64,000 bases of DNA. Origin: Aquabacterium lacunae. GTDB lineage: Bacteria; Pseudomonadota; Gammaproteobacteria; Burkholderiales; Burkholderiaceae_C. Below, one piece after another: positions 9,291 through 17,721 of the stretch; position 1 is the first letter of the stretch, and each line of letters begins with the position of its first letter. The stretch covers positions 124,001 through 188,000 of the forward strand of contig NZ_SIXI01000001.1 of assembly GCF_004310865.1 (NCBI RefSeq), read 5' to 3'. A model generated the notes under the pieces. It did no database searches, was not told the origin of the DNA, and saw nothing but the letters and a program-made list of their open reading frames with translations. The translations under genes and the position numbers were made by a program.

Positions 9291-9326
9291 TAGGCTGGGG
9301 GCTTGTTGGATGACACGACACCCCCG

Positions 9327-10376
9327 ATGCAACGACGTCCCCTGGGCCAGACCGGCCTGAACGTGAGCGTGATCGCCCTGGGCACCATGACCTGGGGGGA
9401 ACAGAACACCGAAGCCGAAGCACACGACCAGCTGGATGCGGCACTGGCCGCCGGCATCAACCTGATCGACACGGCCGAGATGTACCCGGTGCCACCCAAG
9501 GCCGACACGGCCGGCCTGACCGAACAGTACATCGGCACCTGGCTGAAAAAGAGCGGGCGCCGCGATGACATCGTGCTGGCCACCAAGGCCGCAGGGCCCA
9601 CGCGGCAAGCCGGGCGGCCCTCGCACATTCGCGGTGGGCGCCTGAACTTCAACCTCACCAACCTGCGCGAAGCCCTGCACGACAGCCTGCGCCGCCTGCA
9701 GACCGACCATGTCGACCTGTACCAGCTGCACTGGCCCGACCGCAGCGTGAACATCTTCGGCCAACGCGATTACGTGCACGTGGCCGACGAAGACACCGTG
9801 GCCATCGAAGACACCCTTCGCGCCCTGCAAACCCTGCAGCGCGAAGGCAAGATCCGGCACATTGGCGTGTCGAACGAAACGCCCTGGGGCCTGTGCCAGT
9901 TCACCAGCCTGGCGCAGTACAAGGGCCTGCCGCGGGTGGCCAGCATCCAGAACGCCTACAGCCTGGTCAACCGCAGCTTCGAAAGCGGCCTGTCAGAAGC
10001 GAGCCTGCGCGAGAACGTGGGTCTGCTGGCCTACTCGCCCCTGGCCTTCGGCATGCTGAGTGGCAAGTACCTCGACGGTGCCCTGCCCGCTGGCGCGCGC
10101 CTGACCCTGTTCGAGCGCTTCACCCGCTACAAGAGCGAGAACACCCTGCTGGCCGTGAGAGCCTATGTCGAGCTGTTCCGCGCGCATGGGCTGGACCCGG
10201 CCCAAGCCGCCCTGGCCTTCGTGAACACGCGGCCCTTCGTGACCAGCAACATCATCGGGGCCACCAGCCTGGCGCAACTGCACAGCAACATCGCCTCGGC
10301 GCAGCTCACGCTGTCGCCCGAGGTGCTGGCCGGCATCGACGCCATCCACCAACGCTTTCCCAACCCCGCGCCATGA
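9327..10376 (+). CDS. tas: Aldo/keto reductase, Tas-like
   Basis: NAD(P)H-dependent aldo/keto reductase of about 349 residues, closest in pattern to E. coli Tas. The AKR catalytic tetrad is visible: Asp in LIDTAEMY, Tyr four residues later, Lys in LATKAAG and His in YQLHWPDR. NVSVIALGTMTWGEQNT near the N-terminus and the cofactor-binding TSNIIGATSLAQL near the C-terminus are typical. The start at 9327 aligns with Tas; a TTG at 9303 is an in-frame alternative. The stop overlaps the ATG of the dienelactone hydrolase gene (ATGA), so the two are translationally coupled. The natural substrate is unknown. Confidence 0.88.
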   Translation: MQRRPLGQTGLNVSVIALGTMTWGEQNTEAEAHDQLDAALAAGINLIDTAEMYPVPPKADTAGLTEQYIGTWLKKSGRRDDIVLATKAAGPTRQAGRPSHIRGGRLNFNLTNLREALHDSLRRLQTDHVDLYQLHWPDRSVNIFGQRDYVHVADEDTVAIEDTLRALQTLQREGKIRHIGVSNETPWGLCQFTSLAQYKGLPRVASIQNAYSLVNRSFESGLSEASLRENVGLLAYSPLAFGMLSGKYLDGALPAGARLTLFERFTRYKSENTLLAVRAYVELFRAHGLDPAQAALAFVNTRPFVTSNIIGATSLAQLHSNIASAQLTLSPEVLAGIDAIHQRFPNPAP

Positions 10377-11182
10377 GCTTTGCCGCCGCCTCGGCACCGG
10401 TGGCCGACACCGTGATCCACACACCGGCCTCCGGTCTGCAAGCAGGCTGGGTGCAGTGGCAGGCCCACGACGCCTGCCGCCTCCGGGCCTACAGCGCCCG
10501 TCCCGAGGGCCCTGCGCCTGAAGGCGGCTGGCCGGTGGTGCTGGTCGTGCAGGAGATCTTCGGGGTGCACGAACACATCCAGGATGTGGCCCGGCGCCTG
10601 GCGCATGCCGGCTTCCTGGCCGTGGTACCCGACCTGTTCGGCCGGCTGGGTGACCCGGCGGCCTGTCAGAGCTACGAAGAGATCCGCAACGGTTTCATCT
10701 GGCCCACACCCGACACCCAGGTGATGGCCGACCTGGACGACGCGATGCAATGGGCCGTGGCCGAGGGCGGCAACGCACAACGCGTGCACCTGACCGGCTT
10801 TTGCTGGGGCGGGCGCATGGCCTGGCTGTATGCGGCACACCAGCCTGCACTGGCCTCGGCCGTGGCCTGGTACGGGCGCCTGCAAGGCCCGACCTCCGAC
10901 CTGCAGCCCGAGCACCCGGCGCAGGTGGTGCAACGGCTCCAGGCCCCGGTGCTGGGCCTGTACGGTGCCTGTGACGAGGGCATCCCCCTGGCACACGTGC
11001 AGACCTTTCAGGCGGCACTGGCCGATGCAGGCAGCCCTTCACGCGTGGAGGTGTTCGACGGTGCGCCGCATGCCTTCCTGGCCGACTACCGTGCCAGTTA
11101 CCGTGCCGCCGATGCAGCGCGTGGCTGGCAGATGATGTTGTCGTGGATGGCCGCAGCCGATCAGGCCACTTCGACCACCTGA
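10373..11182 (+). CDS. Dienelactone hydrolase family protein
   Basis: 269-residue cytosolic alpha/beta hydrolase of the dienelactone hydrolase family. The nucleophile is Cys in GFCWGG, the conserved Glu is in VVQEIFG, and Asp (GACDEG) and His (APHAFLADY) complete the Cys-Asp-His triad. The family cleaves lactone or ester rings such as dienelactone in chloroaromatic degradation, but many members have unknown substrates, and no catabolic genes lie nearby. The start overlaps the stop of the aldo/keto reductase gene by ATGA. The 3' end overlaps the convergent glutamine amidotransferase gene by 22 bp. Confidence 0.9.
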   Translation: MSFAAASAPVADTVIHTPASGLQAGWVQWQAHDACRLRAYSARPEGPAPEGGWPVVLVVQEIFGVHEHIQDVARRLAHAGFLAVVPDLFGRLGDPAACQSYEEIRNGFIWPTPDTQVMADLDDAMQWAVAEGGNAQRVHLTGFCWGGRMAWLYAAHQPALASAVAWYGRLQGPTSDLQPEHPAQVVQRLQAPVLGLYGACDEGIPLAHVQTFQAALADAGSPSRVEVFDGAPHAFLADYRASYRAADAARGWQMMLSWMAAADQATSTT

Positions 11183-11922
11183 CCGTCGACGAACAGCTTG
11201 AGCTCGCCGCACTGGAACGGTGTCCAGTGCTCATTGGCCGTGAGGGGCTCGGTGGCGATCAGGGCCACGCGGTCACCGGTCTGCGTGAGCTGCGCGAAAT
11301 CCAGCGTCATGTCGGCGTCTTGCAAACGGGCATGGCTGAAGGGGTGCTGCCGCACCAGGTACTGCAGCTTGGTCGTGGCATGGGCCCACAGGGCCTCGCC
11401 ATTGCTGAGCAGGAAATTGAAGGTGCCGAAACGGGCCACCTGAGGCACCAGCTCGCGCAGGGTGCGGGTCAGCTCGTCGGGGCTGGGCAGCGAGGCGTGG
11501 CTCTTGGCCAGCTCCTGCATCAGCCAGCAGAAGGCCCGTTCGCTGTCGGTGTCGCCCACAGGGCGAAAGTGGCTGTGCAGGCGCGGGCGGTAATCCTTCA
11601 GATCACCGTTGTGGGCAAACACCCAGTAGCGCCCCCACAGCTCACGTGTGAAGGGGTGGCAGTTTTCCAGCGCCACCTGCCCCACCGTTGCTTTGCGGAT
11701 GTGTGCGATCACGTCCGTGCTTCGGATGGGATAGGTCTTGATCAGGTCTGCCACGGGCGAGACGTTGGCGGCCTGGGCGTCCACAAAACAGCGAACACCT
11801 CGCCCTTCAAAAAATGCGATGCCGAAGCCGTCGGCATGTTCCGACGCACGGCAGGCAAAACCGGAGAAGCTGAACACCACGTCGGTGGGGACGTTGGCGT
11901 TCATGCCGAGCAATTGGCACAT
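11161..11922 (-). CDS. Class II glutamine amidotransferase (YafJ-like)
   Basis: 253-residue Ntn-type glutamine amidotransferase. The start at 11922 is chosen because it gives MCQLLGMN, placing the nucleophilic Cys at position 2 as required after Met removal. Further family motifs are the Arg-containing IAHIRKATVG, HPFTRELWGRYWVFAHNGD for glutamine binding and GDTDSERAFCWLM. It resembles the stand-alone YafJ/DUG3-type amidotransferases; the acceptor substrate is unknown. The gene is convergent with the dienelactone hydrolase (22-bp overlap). A possible 40-codon frame lies just upstream on the same strand. Confidence 0.9.
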   Translation of the reverse strand: MCQLLGMNANVPTDVVFSFSGFACRASEHADGFGIAFFEGRGVRCFVDAQAANVSPVADLIKTYPIRSTDVIAHIRKATVGQVALENCHPFTRELWGRYWVFAHNGDLKDYRPRLHSHFRPVGDTDSERAFCWLMQELAKSHASLPSPDELTRTLRELVPQVARFGTFNFLLSNGEALWAHATTKLQYLVRQHPFSHARLQDADMTLDFAQLTQTGDRVALIATEPLTANEHWTPFQCGELKLFVDGQVVEVA

Positions 11923-11986
11923 CGGGATTTTTGAAGAGACAAGGCGAGGAAGGATTATCTCCTCCCTGCGCCTGCCTCCCTCCCTG

Positions 11987-12109
11987 TCAGCCTCTTGCCC
12001 AGCGTGCGCGGGCCAGGGCCCACGCTTCGCTGGCACCCACCAGGGCCGCCAGCATCAGGGCCACCCAGCGGTGCCACCGAAGAGACCGTGACCGAAGCGG
12101 TGTGTGCAT
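11987..12109 (-). CDS. Possible 40-residue small membrane-type protein
   Basis: Short open frame of 41 codons on the minus strand, just upstream of the glutamine amidotransferase gene. It begins MHTPLRSRSLRWHRW and continues as a hydrophobic stretch (VALMLAALVGASEAWAL) before a basic end, like a single-span membrane peptide or an uncleaved signal peptide. A Shine-Dalgarno-like GGAG lies 5 bases before the ATG. Frames this short arise easily by chance at this GC content, so this is a candidate only. No homolog is recognised. Confidence 0.3.
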   Translation of the reverse strand: MHTPLRSRSLRWHRWVALMLAALVGASEAWALARARWARG

Positions 12110-12219
12110 GTCAACTCCGTTCTGCAATGGCCGGCAGTTTGGCAAGAGGCCGTGACAGCTTCATGACAGCGCACTGTCATCGCCGCGACACATGGCCCAC
12201 GCAATCTGGTGGTTTGGCC

Positions 12220-13296
12220 ATGGCCCCGCGGCCGGGAGCCTCGGACACCATCCCATCACACACCCGCCCTCGCGTGCCACGACCACCGCTGCCTGAAATC
12301 GATGAACTGCCCCGCTTGCTGGAAGAAGGGCAGCCCCACCTGCAGGCACGCACCCTGTGCGAAGTGCAGGCTGGTGATCAATGCTTCCCGGTGCAGGTGT
12401 TCACCCTGGGCACCGCAGATCCACAAGCCCCTGCTGTGGGCTTTTTCGGGGGGGTGCACGGGCTGGAGCGCATTGGTGCCGAGGTGGTCATGGCCTACCT
12501 GACCAGCCTGATTCAGCGCCTGCGGTGGGACCGACTGCTGCACCAGCAACTCGAAGGCCTGCGCATGGTGTTCATGCCCTTGGTGAACCCGGGCGGCCTG
12601 TGGCTGGGCACCCGAGCCAACCCGCAAGGCATCGACCTGATGCGCAATGCCCCCGTGGATGCCACCGAGCCCGTGCCCTGGCTGATCGGGGGGCAGCGCA
12701 TCAGCCCTGCAATGCCGTGGTACCGCGGCCGCGAAGGGCACGCCATGGCACCGGAGGCCCAGGCGCTGACCCAGGTGGTGCAGCAGGAACTGTTGGGCAG
12801 ACCGTTCAGCCTGGCGCTGGACTGCCATTCAGGCTTCGGTAGCCTGGACCGGATCTGGTTCCCCTACGCCCACACCCGCCGGCCCCTGGAGCACCTGGCC
12901 CAGGTGCACGCGCTGCACCGTGTGTTTGCGCAGACCCATGCGCACCACCGCTATGTATTCGAACCCCAGAGCCTTCAGTACCTGGCCCATGGTGACCTGT
13001 GGGACCACCTGTACCTGCAATCGCTGCACGCCCCTGAACGCATGTTCCTGCCCCTGACGCTGGAGATGGGCTCATGGCTGTGGGTGCGCAAGAACCCCCG
13101 TCAACTGTTCAGCCGACACGGCATCTTCAACCCCTTGATCGAACACCGGCGACAACGGGTGTTGCGCAGGCACGTGGCCCTGCTCGATTTCATGGCCCGC
13201 GCCGCCTGCAGTCACCTGAACTGGTTACCGTCTGCGCAACACTTGCCTGCAGAACATGCCGCTGCTTTGGCACACTGGCAAATTCAGACACGTTAA
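12220..13296 (+). CDS. M14-family zinc carboxypeptidase / aspartoacylase-like protein
   Basis: About 358 residues with the fold signature of zinc carboxypeptidases and succinylglutamate desuccinylase/aspartoacylase enzymes. Zinc ligands are the H and E of VHGLERIG and the H of LDCHSGFG. The catalytic Glu is likely in LTLEMGS near the C-terminus. NPGGLWLGTRANPQGIDLMRN is the substrate-recognition region typical of M14 proteins (N-P-x-G then G-x-D-L-N/M-R). The start is uncertain: ATGs at 12163 and 12220 are in frame, neither with a strong ribosome-binding site, and the conserved part starts well after both. An alpha/beta hydrolase gene follows after 19 bp. The substrate is unknown. Confidence 0.82.
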   Translation: MAPRPGASDTIPSHTRPRVPRPPLPEIDELPRLLEEGQPHLQARTLCEVQAGDQCFPVQVFTLGTADPQAPAVGFFGGVHGLERIGAEVVMAYLTSLIQRLRWDRLLHQQLEGLRMVFMPLVNPGGLWLGTRANPQGIDLMRNAPVDATEPVPWLIGGQRISPAMPWYRGREGHAMAPEAQALTQVVQQELLGRPFSLALDCHSGFGSLDRIWFPYAHTRRPLEHLAQVHALHRVFAQTHAHHRYVFEPQSLQYLAHGDLWDHLYLQSLHAPERMFLPLTLEMGSWLWVRKNPRQLFSRHGIFNPLIEHRRQRVLRRHVALLDFMARAACSHLNWLPSAQHLPAEHAAALAHWQIQTR

Positions 13297-13315
13297 ACGC
13301 AGGGGAGTCAAACCC

Positions 13316-14146
13316 ATGACCACCGACATTCCGTGGGTGCTGATCCGCGGCCTGACCCGGGAAGCGGGGCATTGGGGCCACTTCGTGAACGAACTCAGGC
13401 AACGCCTGCCCGAAGGCACCCGCGTGTTCACCCCGGATCTGGCCGGCAATGGGACCCGGTTTCGGGAAGCCAGCCACACGACGGTGCCCGCCATGGCCGA
13501 AGACCTGCGGCAGCAACTGCATGCACAAGGCCTGCAAGGCCCCTGCCGTGTGCTGGCCATGAGCCTGGGGGCCATGGTGGCCACGGCCTGGGCCCACGCC
13601 CACCCCGCCGAGATCGACCGCATGGTGCTGATGAACACCAGCCTCAAGCCCTACAGCCGGCCATGGGAGCGCATGCGTCCGGCGCAATGGGTGCGCATCT
13701 TGCGGATGAGCCTGATGTACCCCGACGTTCGCGCCATCGAACGCACCACCATGCGCATGACCGCCCGCCACCCGGCCCGCCCTGACAGCACGCTGGAGCA
13801 CTGGATGAACCTGCGCACGGCGCACCCTGTCACGGCCACCAATGCGCTGCGCCAGTTGTGGGCGGCCTTGCGCTACCGGGCGCCTCTGGTGCCGCCGCCG
13901 GTACCGGTGCTGCTGCTTCAGGGGCTGGGCGACGAGCTGGTGTCACCGCGCTGCACACAGGCCCTGCTGGCCCGCTGGCAATGTGCCCATGCCGCTCACC
14001 CCACGGCAGGCCATGACCTCCCGCTCGATGCGGGCCCCTGGGTGGCCGAGCAGGTCATGCACTGGGTGACGAACAGCTCGGGCCAGGCGACAGCCGAGCA
14101 GCGGTTGACCCGTTCGGAGACGGCGTCGTGGGGTCGAACCAACTGA
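13316..14146 (+). CDS. Alpha/beta hydrolase
   Basis: 276-residue hydrolase-fold protein. The start at 13316 follows an AGGGGAG Shine-Dalgarno sequence. The oxyanion/lid region begins VLIRGLTREAGHWG. The nucleophile elbow is AMSLGAM, with Ala in place of the first Gly of GxSxG. Asp in LLLQGLGDELVSP and His in AGHDLPLD complete the triad. It lacks recognisable substrate motifs. It probably forms an operon with the M14-like gene 19 bp upstream. The last 92 bp overlap the convergent LysR gene, an unusually long overlap that falls in a low-similarity C-terminal tail of both proteins. Confidence 0.83.
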   Translation: MTTDIPWVLIRGLTREAGHWGHFVNELRQRLPEGTRVFTPDLAGNGTRFREASHTTVPAMAEDLRQQLHAQGLQGPCRVLAMSLGAMVATAWAHAHPAEIDRMVLMNTSLKPYSRPWERMRPAQWVRILRMSLMYPDVRAIERTTMRMTARHPARPDSTLEHWMNLRTAHPVTATNALRQLWAALRYRAPLVPPPVPVLLLQGLGDELVSPRCTQALLARWQCAHAAHPTAGHDLPLDAGPWVAEQVMHWVTNSSGQATAEQRLTRSETASWGRTN

Positions 14147-15029
14147 CCAGGAACTCGATGAAAGACCGCACCGTGGCCGACAGATGATGCCGCTGCGGGT
14201 ACACCGCGTGGATGTCTGCGGCGGTGTCGCTCCACTCGGGGAGCACCTGCACCAGGCGCCCATCCTGCAGCAGGCCCTGCACGTCCCATTCCGAGCGCAA
14301 GAGCAGGCCATGCCCGTCCAGGGCCCAATCGACTGCCACCTCCCCGTGGTTGGTGCTCAGGGCGCCTTGCACCTTCACCAGCCGGCTCTCCTGGCCCCGA
14401 CTCAAGGTCCAGTGGTTCCAGGCCCGGTTGTTTTCGCGGATCACGATGCATGGCAGGCGCGACAAGTCCATCGGGTCCAGCGGGGTGCCATGGAGGCTCA
14501 GAAAGGCCGGCGAGGCACACAGCAAGCGCCGGTTGGCAACGATGCGGCGCGCCAGCACCCGCGCGTCAGGCGGAGGACCAAAGCGAATGCCGAGGTCCAT
14601 GGCGTGCGCTGTCAGGTCCAGTGGCTTGTCGGTGAGCTCCAGCATCACCTGCACCTTGGGGTGCCGTTGCGCGAAAGCGGAAATGGCAGGCGCCAGGTGG
14701 CGACGCCCGAACCCGAACGTGGCGTTCAGGCGCAGCAGGCCCTGCGGCTCGTCGCGGCTGGCCTGCAGCGAACGCTCCAGGCGCTCGATGTCTCGCAGGA
14801 TGCGCTCACCATCGGCCAGGTACCGCTCGCCTTCGGGCGTGAGGCTCATGCGGCGCGTGGTGCGGTTGAGCAGGCGCACGGCCAGGCGATGCTCCAGCGC
14901 CGCCAGGCGACGGCTGACGGCGGGCGGGCTCAAGCCCAGCTCGGCACCCGCTGACGCCAGGCTGGGATGCCGGGCCAGGGTGGTGAAAAACGACAGGTCG
15001 GGCAGGTGCTGCATGCCGCCATCATTCAT
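14055..15029 (-). CDS. LysR-family transcriptional regulator
   Basis: Regulator of up to 324 residues. The N-terminal winged helix-turn-helix is at about 8-65 (SLASAGAELGLSPPAVSRRL, then VRLLNRTTRRMSLTPEGERYL). The effector domain follows, with LDLGIRFGPPPD-type and RFIVANRRLLCASPAFL-type segments seen in the DmlR/AaeR branch. An alternative start at 15014 would remove five residues and free the palindrome at 15029-15041 from the coding region. It is divergent from a TauE/SafE exporter gene (gap about 70 bp), which is the expected target. The C-terminal 30 residues after FIEFLVSWF overlap the convergent hydrolase gene and may be a non-conserved tail. Confidence 0.9.
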   Translation of the reverse strand: MNDGGMQHLPDLSFFTTLARHPSLASAGAELGLSPPAVSRRLAALEHRLAVRLLNRTTRRMSLTPEGERYLADGERILRDIERLERSLQASRDEPQGLLRLNATFGFGRRHLAPAISAFAQRHPKVQVMLELTDKPLDLTAHAMDLGIRFGPPPDARVLARRIVANRRLLCASPAFLSLHGTPLDPMDLSRLPCIVIRENNRAWNHWTLSRGQESRLVKVQGALSTNHGEVAVDWALDGHGLLLRSEWDVQGLLQDGRLVQVLPEWSDTAADIHAVYPQRHHLSATVRSFIEFLVSWFDPTTPSPNGSTAARLSPGPSCSSPSA

Positions 15030-15041
15030 GCATTTAATGCA
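15029..15041. promoter_or_regulatory. Perfect T-N11-A palindrome, likely LysR operator
   Basis: TGCATTTAATGCA is a perfect 6+1+6 palindrome fitting the LysR T-N11-A rule. It overlaps the first base of the LysR gene's upstream start codon and lies in the divergent promoter region shared with the TauE/SafE gene, so it could serve autorepression and target activation. Confidence 0.6.
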
Positions 15042-15099
15042 CGAATCAAGTACTCAACAAGCCATTGATGCGCACAATCAGGCTTGCCATCATGCCCAC

Positions 15100-15912
15100 A
15101 TGTTCGCGGTTGATGTGTGGATGGCTTCGGCCTGGCATTGGATGGTGGCCCTGGGCACAGGGGCCGCCCTGGGCTTTTTTGGTGGCGTGTTCGGCATTGG
15201 CGGTGGCGTGATCGCCATCCCCCTGCTGGTGCTGGCCTACGGCATGGACCAGCCGCTGGCTCAAGGCACGGCCCTGGTGATGATGGTGCCCAACCTGCTG
15301 ATTGCCTGGTGGCGCTACCACCGCATCACCCCTGCCCCCTGGCCACGCGTGCTGGGCATCGGTGCGCTGGGCACCCTCACCACCTGGTTCATGGCCCGCT
15401 GGGCCACCGCGCTGCCGCCCGACACCCTGCGGCTGATGTTCTGCGCGTTCCTGGCCTGGGTGGGCTGGAGCATGTGGAGGGCGCAGCGCCCCGTCACGCC
15501 GGCCCAGGGTGAGCCAATCGGCCGACTGAACCCCCGTTACATCCCGTTGGTGGGCGTGCTGGGTGGCAGCAGCATGGGCCTGATGGGCATTGGCGGCGGG
15601 CTGCTGGCCACGCCGTTGTTGACGGGCTGGTTTGGCCTGCGCCAGGCCATGGCCCAAAGCCTGGCCCTGGCCCTGGTGGCGCCCAGCGCCGTGATGGCAT
15701 TGGGCACCTATGCCCAGGCCCACCGGGTGGACTGGCAGATGGGCTTGCCCATGGCCCTGGCCGGCACCTTGACCGTGTCCAGCGGCGTGGCGCTGGCCAC
15801 CCGCCTGCCAGAGCGCACGCTGCGTCGGAATTTCGCCCTGATGCTGATGGGCACCAGCGTCTGGATGGCCGTCTGGCCCTGGCTGCAGCGGGCGCTGACA
15901 CTCGGGCGCTGA
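15100..15912 (+). CDS. Sulfite exporter TauE/SafE family permease
   Basis: About 270-residue multi-pass inner-membrane protein of the TauE/SafE family, which exports sulfite, sulfoacetate or other small organic anions. The duplicated glycine-rich motif is seen twice: GFFGGVFGIGGGVIAIPLLV near residue 25 and GLMGIGGGLLATPLL in the second half. About eight hydrophobic helices are visible. Two starts are possible, 15100 and 15121, both in frame. The gene is divergent from a LysR regulator whose probable operator lies between them. The substrate cannot be inferred. Confidence 0.88.
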   Translation: MFAVDVWMASAWHWMVALGTGAALGFFGGVFGIGGGVIAIPLLVLAYGMDQPLAQGTALVMMVPNLLIAWWRYHRITPAPWPRVLGIGALGTLTTWFMARWATALPPDTLRLMFCAFLAWVGWSMWRAQRPVTPAQGEPIGRLNPRYIPLVGVLGGSSMGLMGIGGGLLATPLLTGWFGLRQAMAQSLALALVAPSAVMALGTYAQAHRVDWQMGLPMALAGTLTVSSGVALATRLPERTLRRNFALMLMGTSVWMAVWPWLQRALTLGR

Positions 15913-15963
15913 CAAAGGGCTCACGCACACGGCAACAGGGGCCATCGCGGCTACCATCGGTGC

Positions 15964-16638
15964 ATGAACACCTCTGCGCTCGAACTGATCGAAATGGCCT
16001 CGGGCCCCGCCCCCACGGCCACCCTCATCGTGCTGCACGGCCTGGGTGCCGATGGCCACGACTTCGTGCCGGTGGTGCAGGCCATGGACCTGACCGGCAT
16101 CGGCGACATGCGCTGCGTGCTGCCCAGTGCGCCGCACATGCCCGTGAGCATGAACGGTGGCTACGAAATGCGCAGCTGGTACGACATCCGTGTCACGCCC
16201 ACAGGGCGTGTGGAAGACGAGGCCGGGCTGCGGGCCTCGCAGGCCGCCATCGATGCCCTGATCGAACGCGAGATCAGCCGAGGCATCGCGCCCGAGCGCA
16301 TCGTGCTGATGGGCTTTTCACAAGGCTGCGCCATGACCTTGATGGTCGGCCTGCGTCAGTCCCATCGGCTGGCAGGCCTGATCGGGCTGTCGGGCTACCT
16401 GCCCCTGCCCGAAGCCACGGCCACCGAGCGGCACCCCGCCAACCAGCACACCCCCATCTTCCTGGCCCACGGCACCGAAGACCACGTGGTGGCGCCAGCA
16501 CGCGGTCTGATGGCCCGCGAACGCCTGCAAGCGTGGGGCTACCCGGTGCAGTGGCACGCATACCCCATGGCCCACGAAGTGTGTGCCGAAGAGATCGAGC
16601 AGGTGGGGAGCTTCCTGCGGCAGGTGCTGGCAGCCTGA
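15964..16638 (+). CDS. Carboxylesterase / acyl-protein-thioesterase-like hydrolase
   Basis: 224-residue alpha/beta hydrolase of the phospholipase/carboxylesterase family (PF02230). Ser is in the elbow GFSQGC, the catalytic Asp in HGTEDHVV and the His in YPMAHEV. LIVLHGLGADGHDFVPVV carries the oxyanion loop. The segment NGGYEMRSWYDI matches the esterase II family of Pseudomonas and Burkholderiales. It acts on short-chain esters in characterised homologs and is cytoplasmic (no signal peptide). It stands alone between tauE-like and rdgC genes; rdgC is convergent, 14 bp away. Confidence 0.92.
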   Translation: MNTSALELIEMASGPAPTATLIVLHGLGADGHDFVPVVQAMDLTGIGDMRCVLPSAPHMPVSMNGGYEMRSWYDIRVTPTGRVEDEAGLRASQAAIDALIEREISRGIAPERIVLMGFSQGCAMTLMVGLRQSHRLAGLIGLSGYLPLPEATATERHPANQHTPIFLAHGTEDHVVAPARGLMARERLQAWGYPVQWHAYPMAHEVCAEEIEQVGSFLRQVLAA

Positions 16639-16652
16639 TGCAGCCGCCCGGG

Positions 16653-17687
16653 TCAGTCCCAGGGCGCAGGTTCGGCGTCGCCCGATGCAGGGGCTTCGGC
16701 GCCGGCCGATGCAGCGCCAGGCGCGGTGTCTGAAGACGACGGCTTCGACCGCGACGCCACCTCGGCACTGAACCCGGCACCCAGCGGGGCTTCGCCCCCC
16801 AGGGCTTCGATCAGCTCAGGCAGCAGCTGGCACAGCTCGCCGGTGGCAATGGCCACGTCGGCATCAAAGGCTTCTTCCTTGGGCGGGCGGGCCGAGCCCT
16901 TGTGGCTTTCCATGACCACATCGAGCAGGGCCAGCTTCTTGATCTGCAGCGTGTCGGTCAGCGTGAACGAGACGCGGTCGCGCCAGGTCATGGCCAGGCG
17001 AGTGGGCATCTTGCCGGTCAGGATGTGCTGGCGCACCTCGTCGGTGTCGAGGCGGTGCCGGGCGTAGCGCACCACCGATTTCTGTTCGTCGCTCGACTTG
17101 AGTTCGCACTCGCGGTCGATGGTGAAGGCGTGCGGCGGCTCGCCGTCCTTCAGCCAGGCGGCCATGCAGGCGGAGGGCGATTCGGCCGTGTGCAGCTGCT
17201 GCATCTCGATCTCGCCATTGAGCGTCTTGACCAGGGTCGAAGCGATCTCATCGGCCTTCGACAGGCTGGACGCATCGATCAGCAGCAGGCGCTCGCGCGG
17301 GTCCAGCCAGATCAGGGTGTGCGACTGCCGCGTGAAGGCCATGGGCAGCAGCTCCAGCAGGGCCTGCTCTTTCAGCTCTTTCTGCAGCTTCTTGCCGGGC
17401 TTGCGGCCGGTCTGCTGTTCGACGGCGTCGGCCAGCTCTTCCACGCGGCGCTTGACCACCGAGCCGGGCACCACGCGCTGCTCGGTCACCAGCTTGAGCA
17501 GCCACTGGCCGCCCACCGATTCGACCATGGGGCCGTGGGCCTGGCCACGGGGCTCGACGAAACCGAACGACTTTTGCTGGGTGGCGCCGCATGGCACGAA
17601 CTGGCAGGTGCGCAGCAGCTCGTCGGTGCGGGTGAGGTCAGCGGCCCATTGCGGGCCCACACGGTACAGGGTGAGGTTCTTGAACAT
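16653..17687 (-). CDS. rdgC: Recombination-associated protein RdgC
   Basis: 344-residue nucleoid-associated DNA-binding protein forming ring-shaped dimers on DNA and modulating RecA activity. It starts MFKNLTLYRV with the family block CGATQQKSFGFVEPR. LLKLVTEQRVVPGSVVKRRVEE, GRKPGKKLQKELKEQALLEL, the SSLSKADEIASTLV segment and HILTGKMPTRLAMTW also match RdgC throughout. Length is about 40 residues longer than E. coli RdgC because of an Ala/Ser/Pro-rich C-terminal tail, as is common in Burkholderiales. It is followed upstream on the same strand by the yfbR-like gene. Confidence 0.95.
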   Translation of the reverse strand: MFKNLTLYRVGPQWAADLTRTDELLRTCQFVPCGATQQKSFGFVEPRGQAHGPMVESVGGQWLLKLVTEQRVVPGSVVKRRVEELADAVEQQTGRKPGKKLQKELKEQALLELLPMAFTRQSHTLIWLDPRERLLLIDASSLSKADEIASTLVKTLNGEIEMQQLHTAESPSACMAAWLKDGEPPHAFTIDRECELKSSDEQKSVVRYARHRLDTDEVRQHILTGKMPTRLAMTWRDRVSFTLTDTLQIKKLALLDVVMESHKGSARPPKEEAFDADVAIATGELCQLLPELIEALGGEAPLGAGFSAEVASRSKPSSSDTAPGAASAGAEAPASGDAEPAPWD

Positions 17688-17721
17688 GGGAAGGAAAGCG
17701 AAGGATGCCGATGCCGCAGGC

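Noticed and set aside
8208..9860. A 550-codon minus-strand open frame across the RlmN-like and aldo/keto reductase genes
   Set aside because: It spans two well-supported opposite-strand genes and their gap, and its composition is typical of an antisense shadow.
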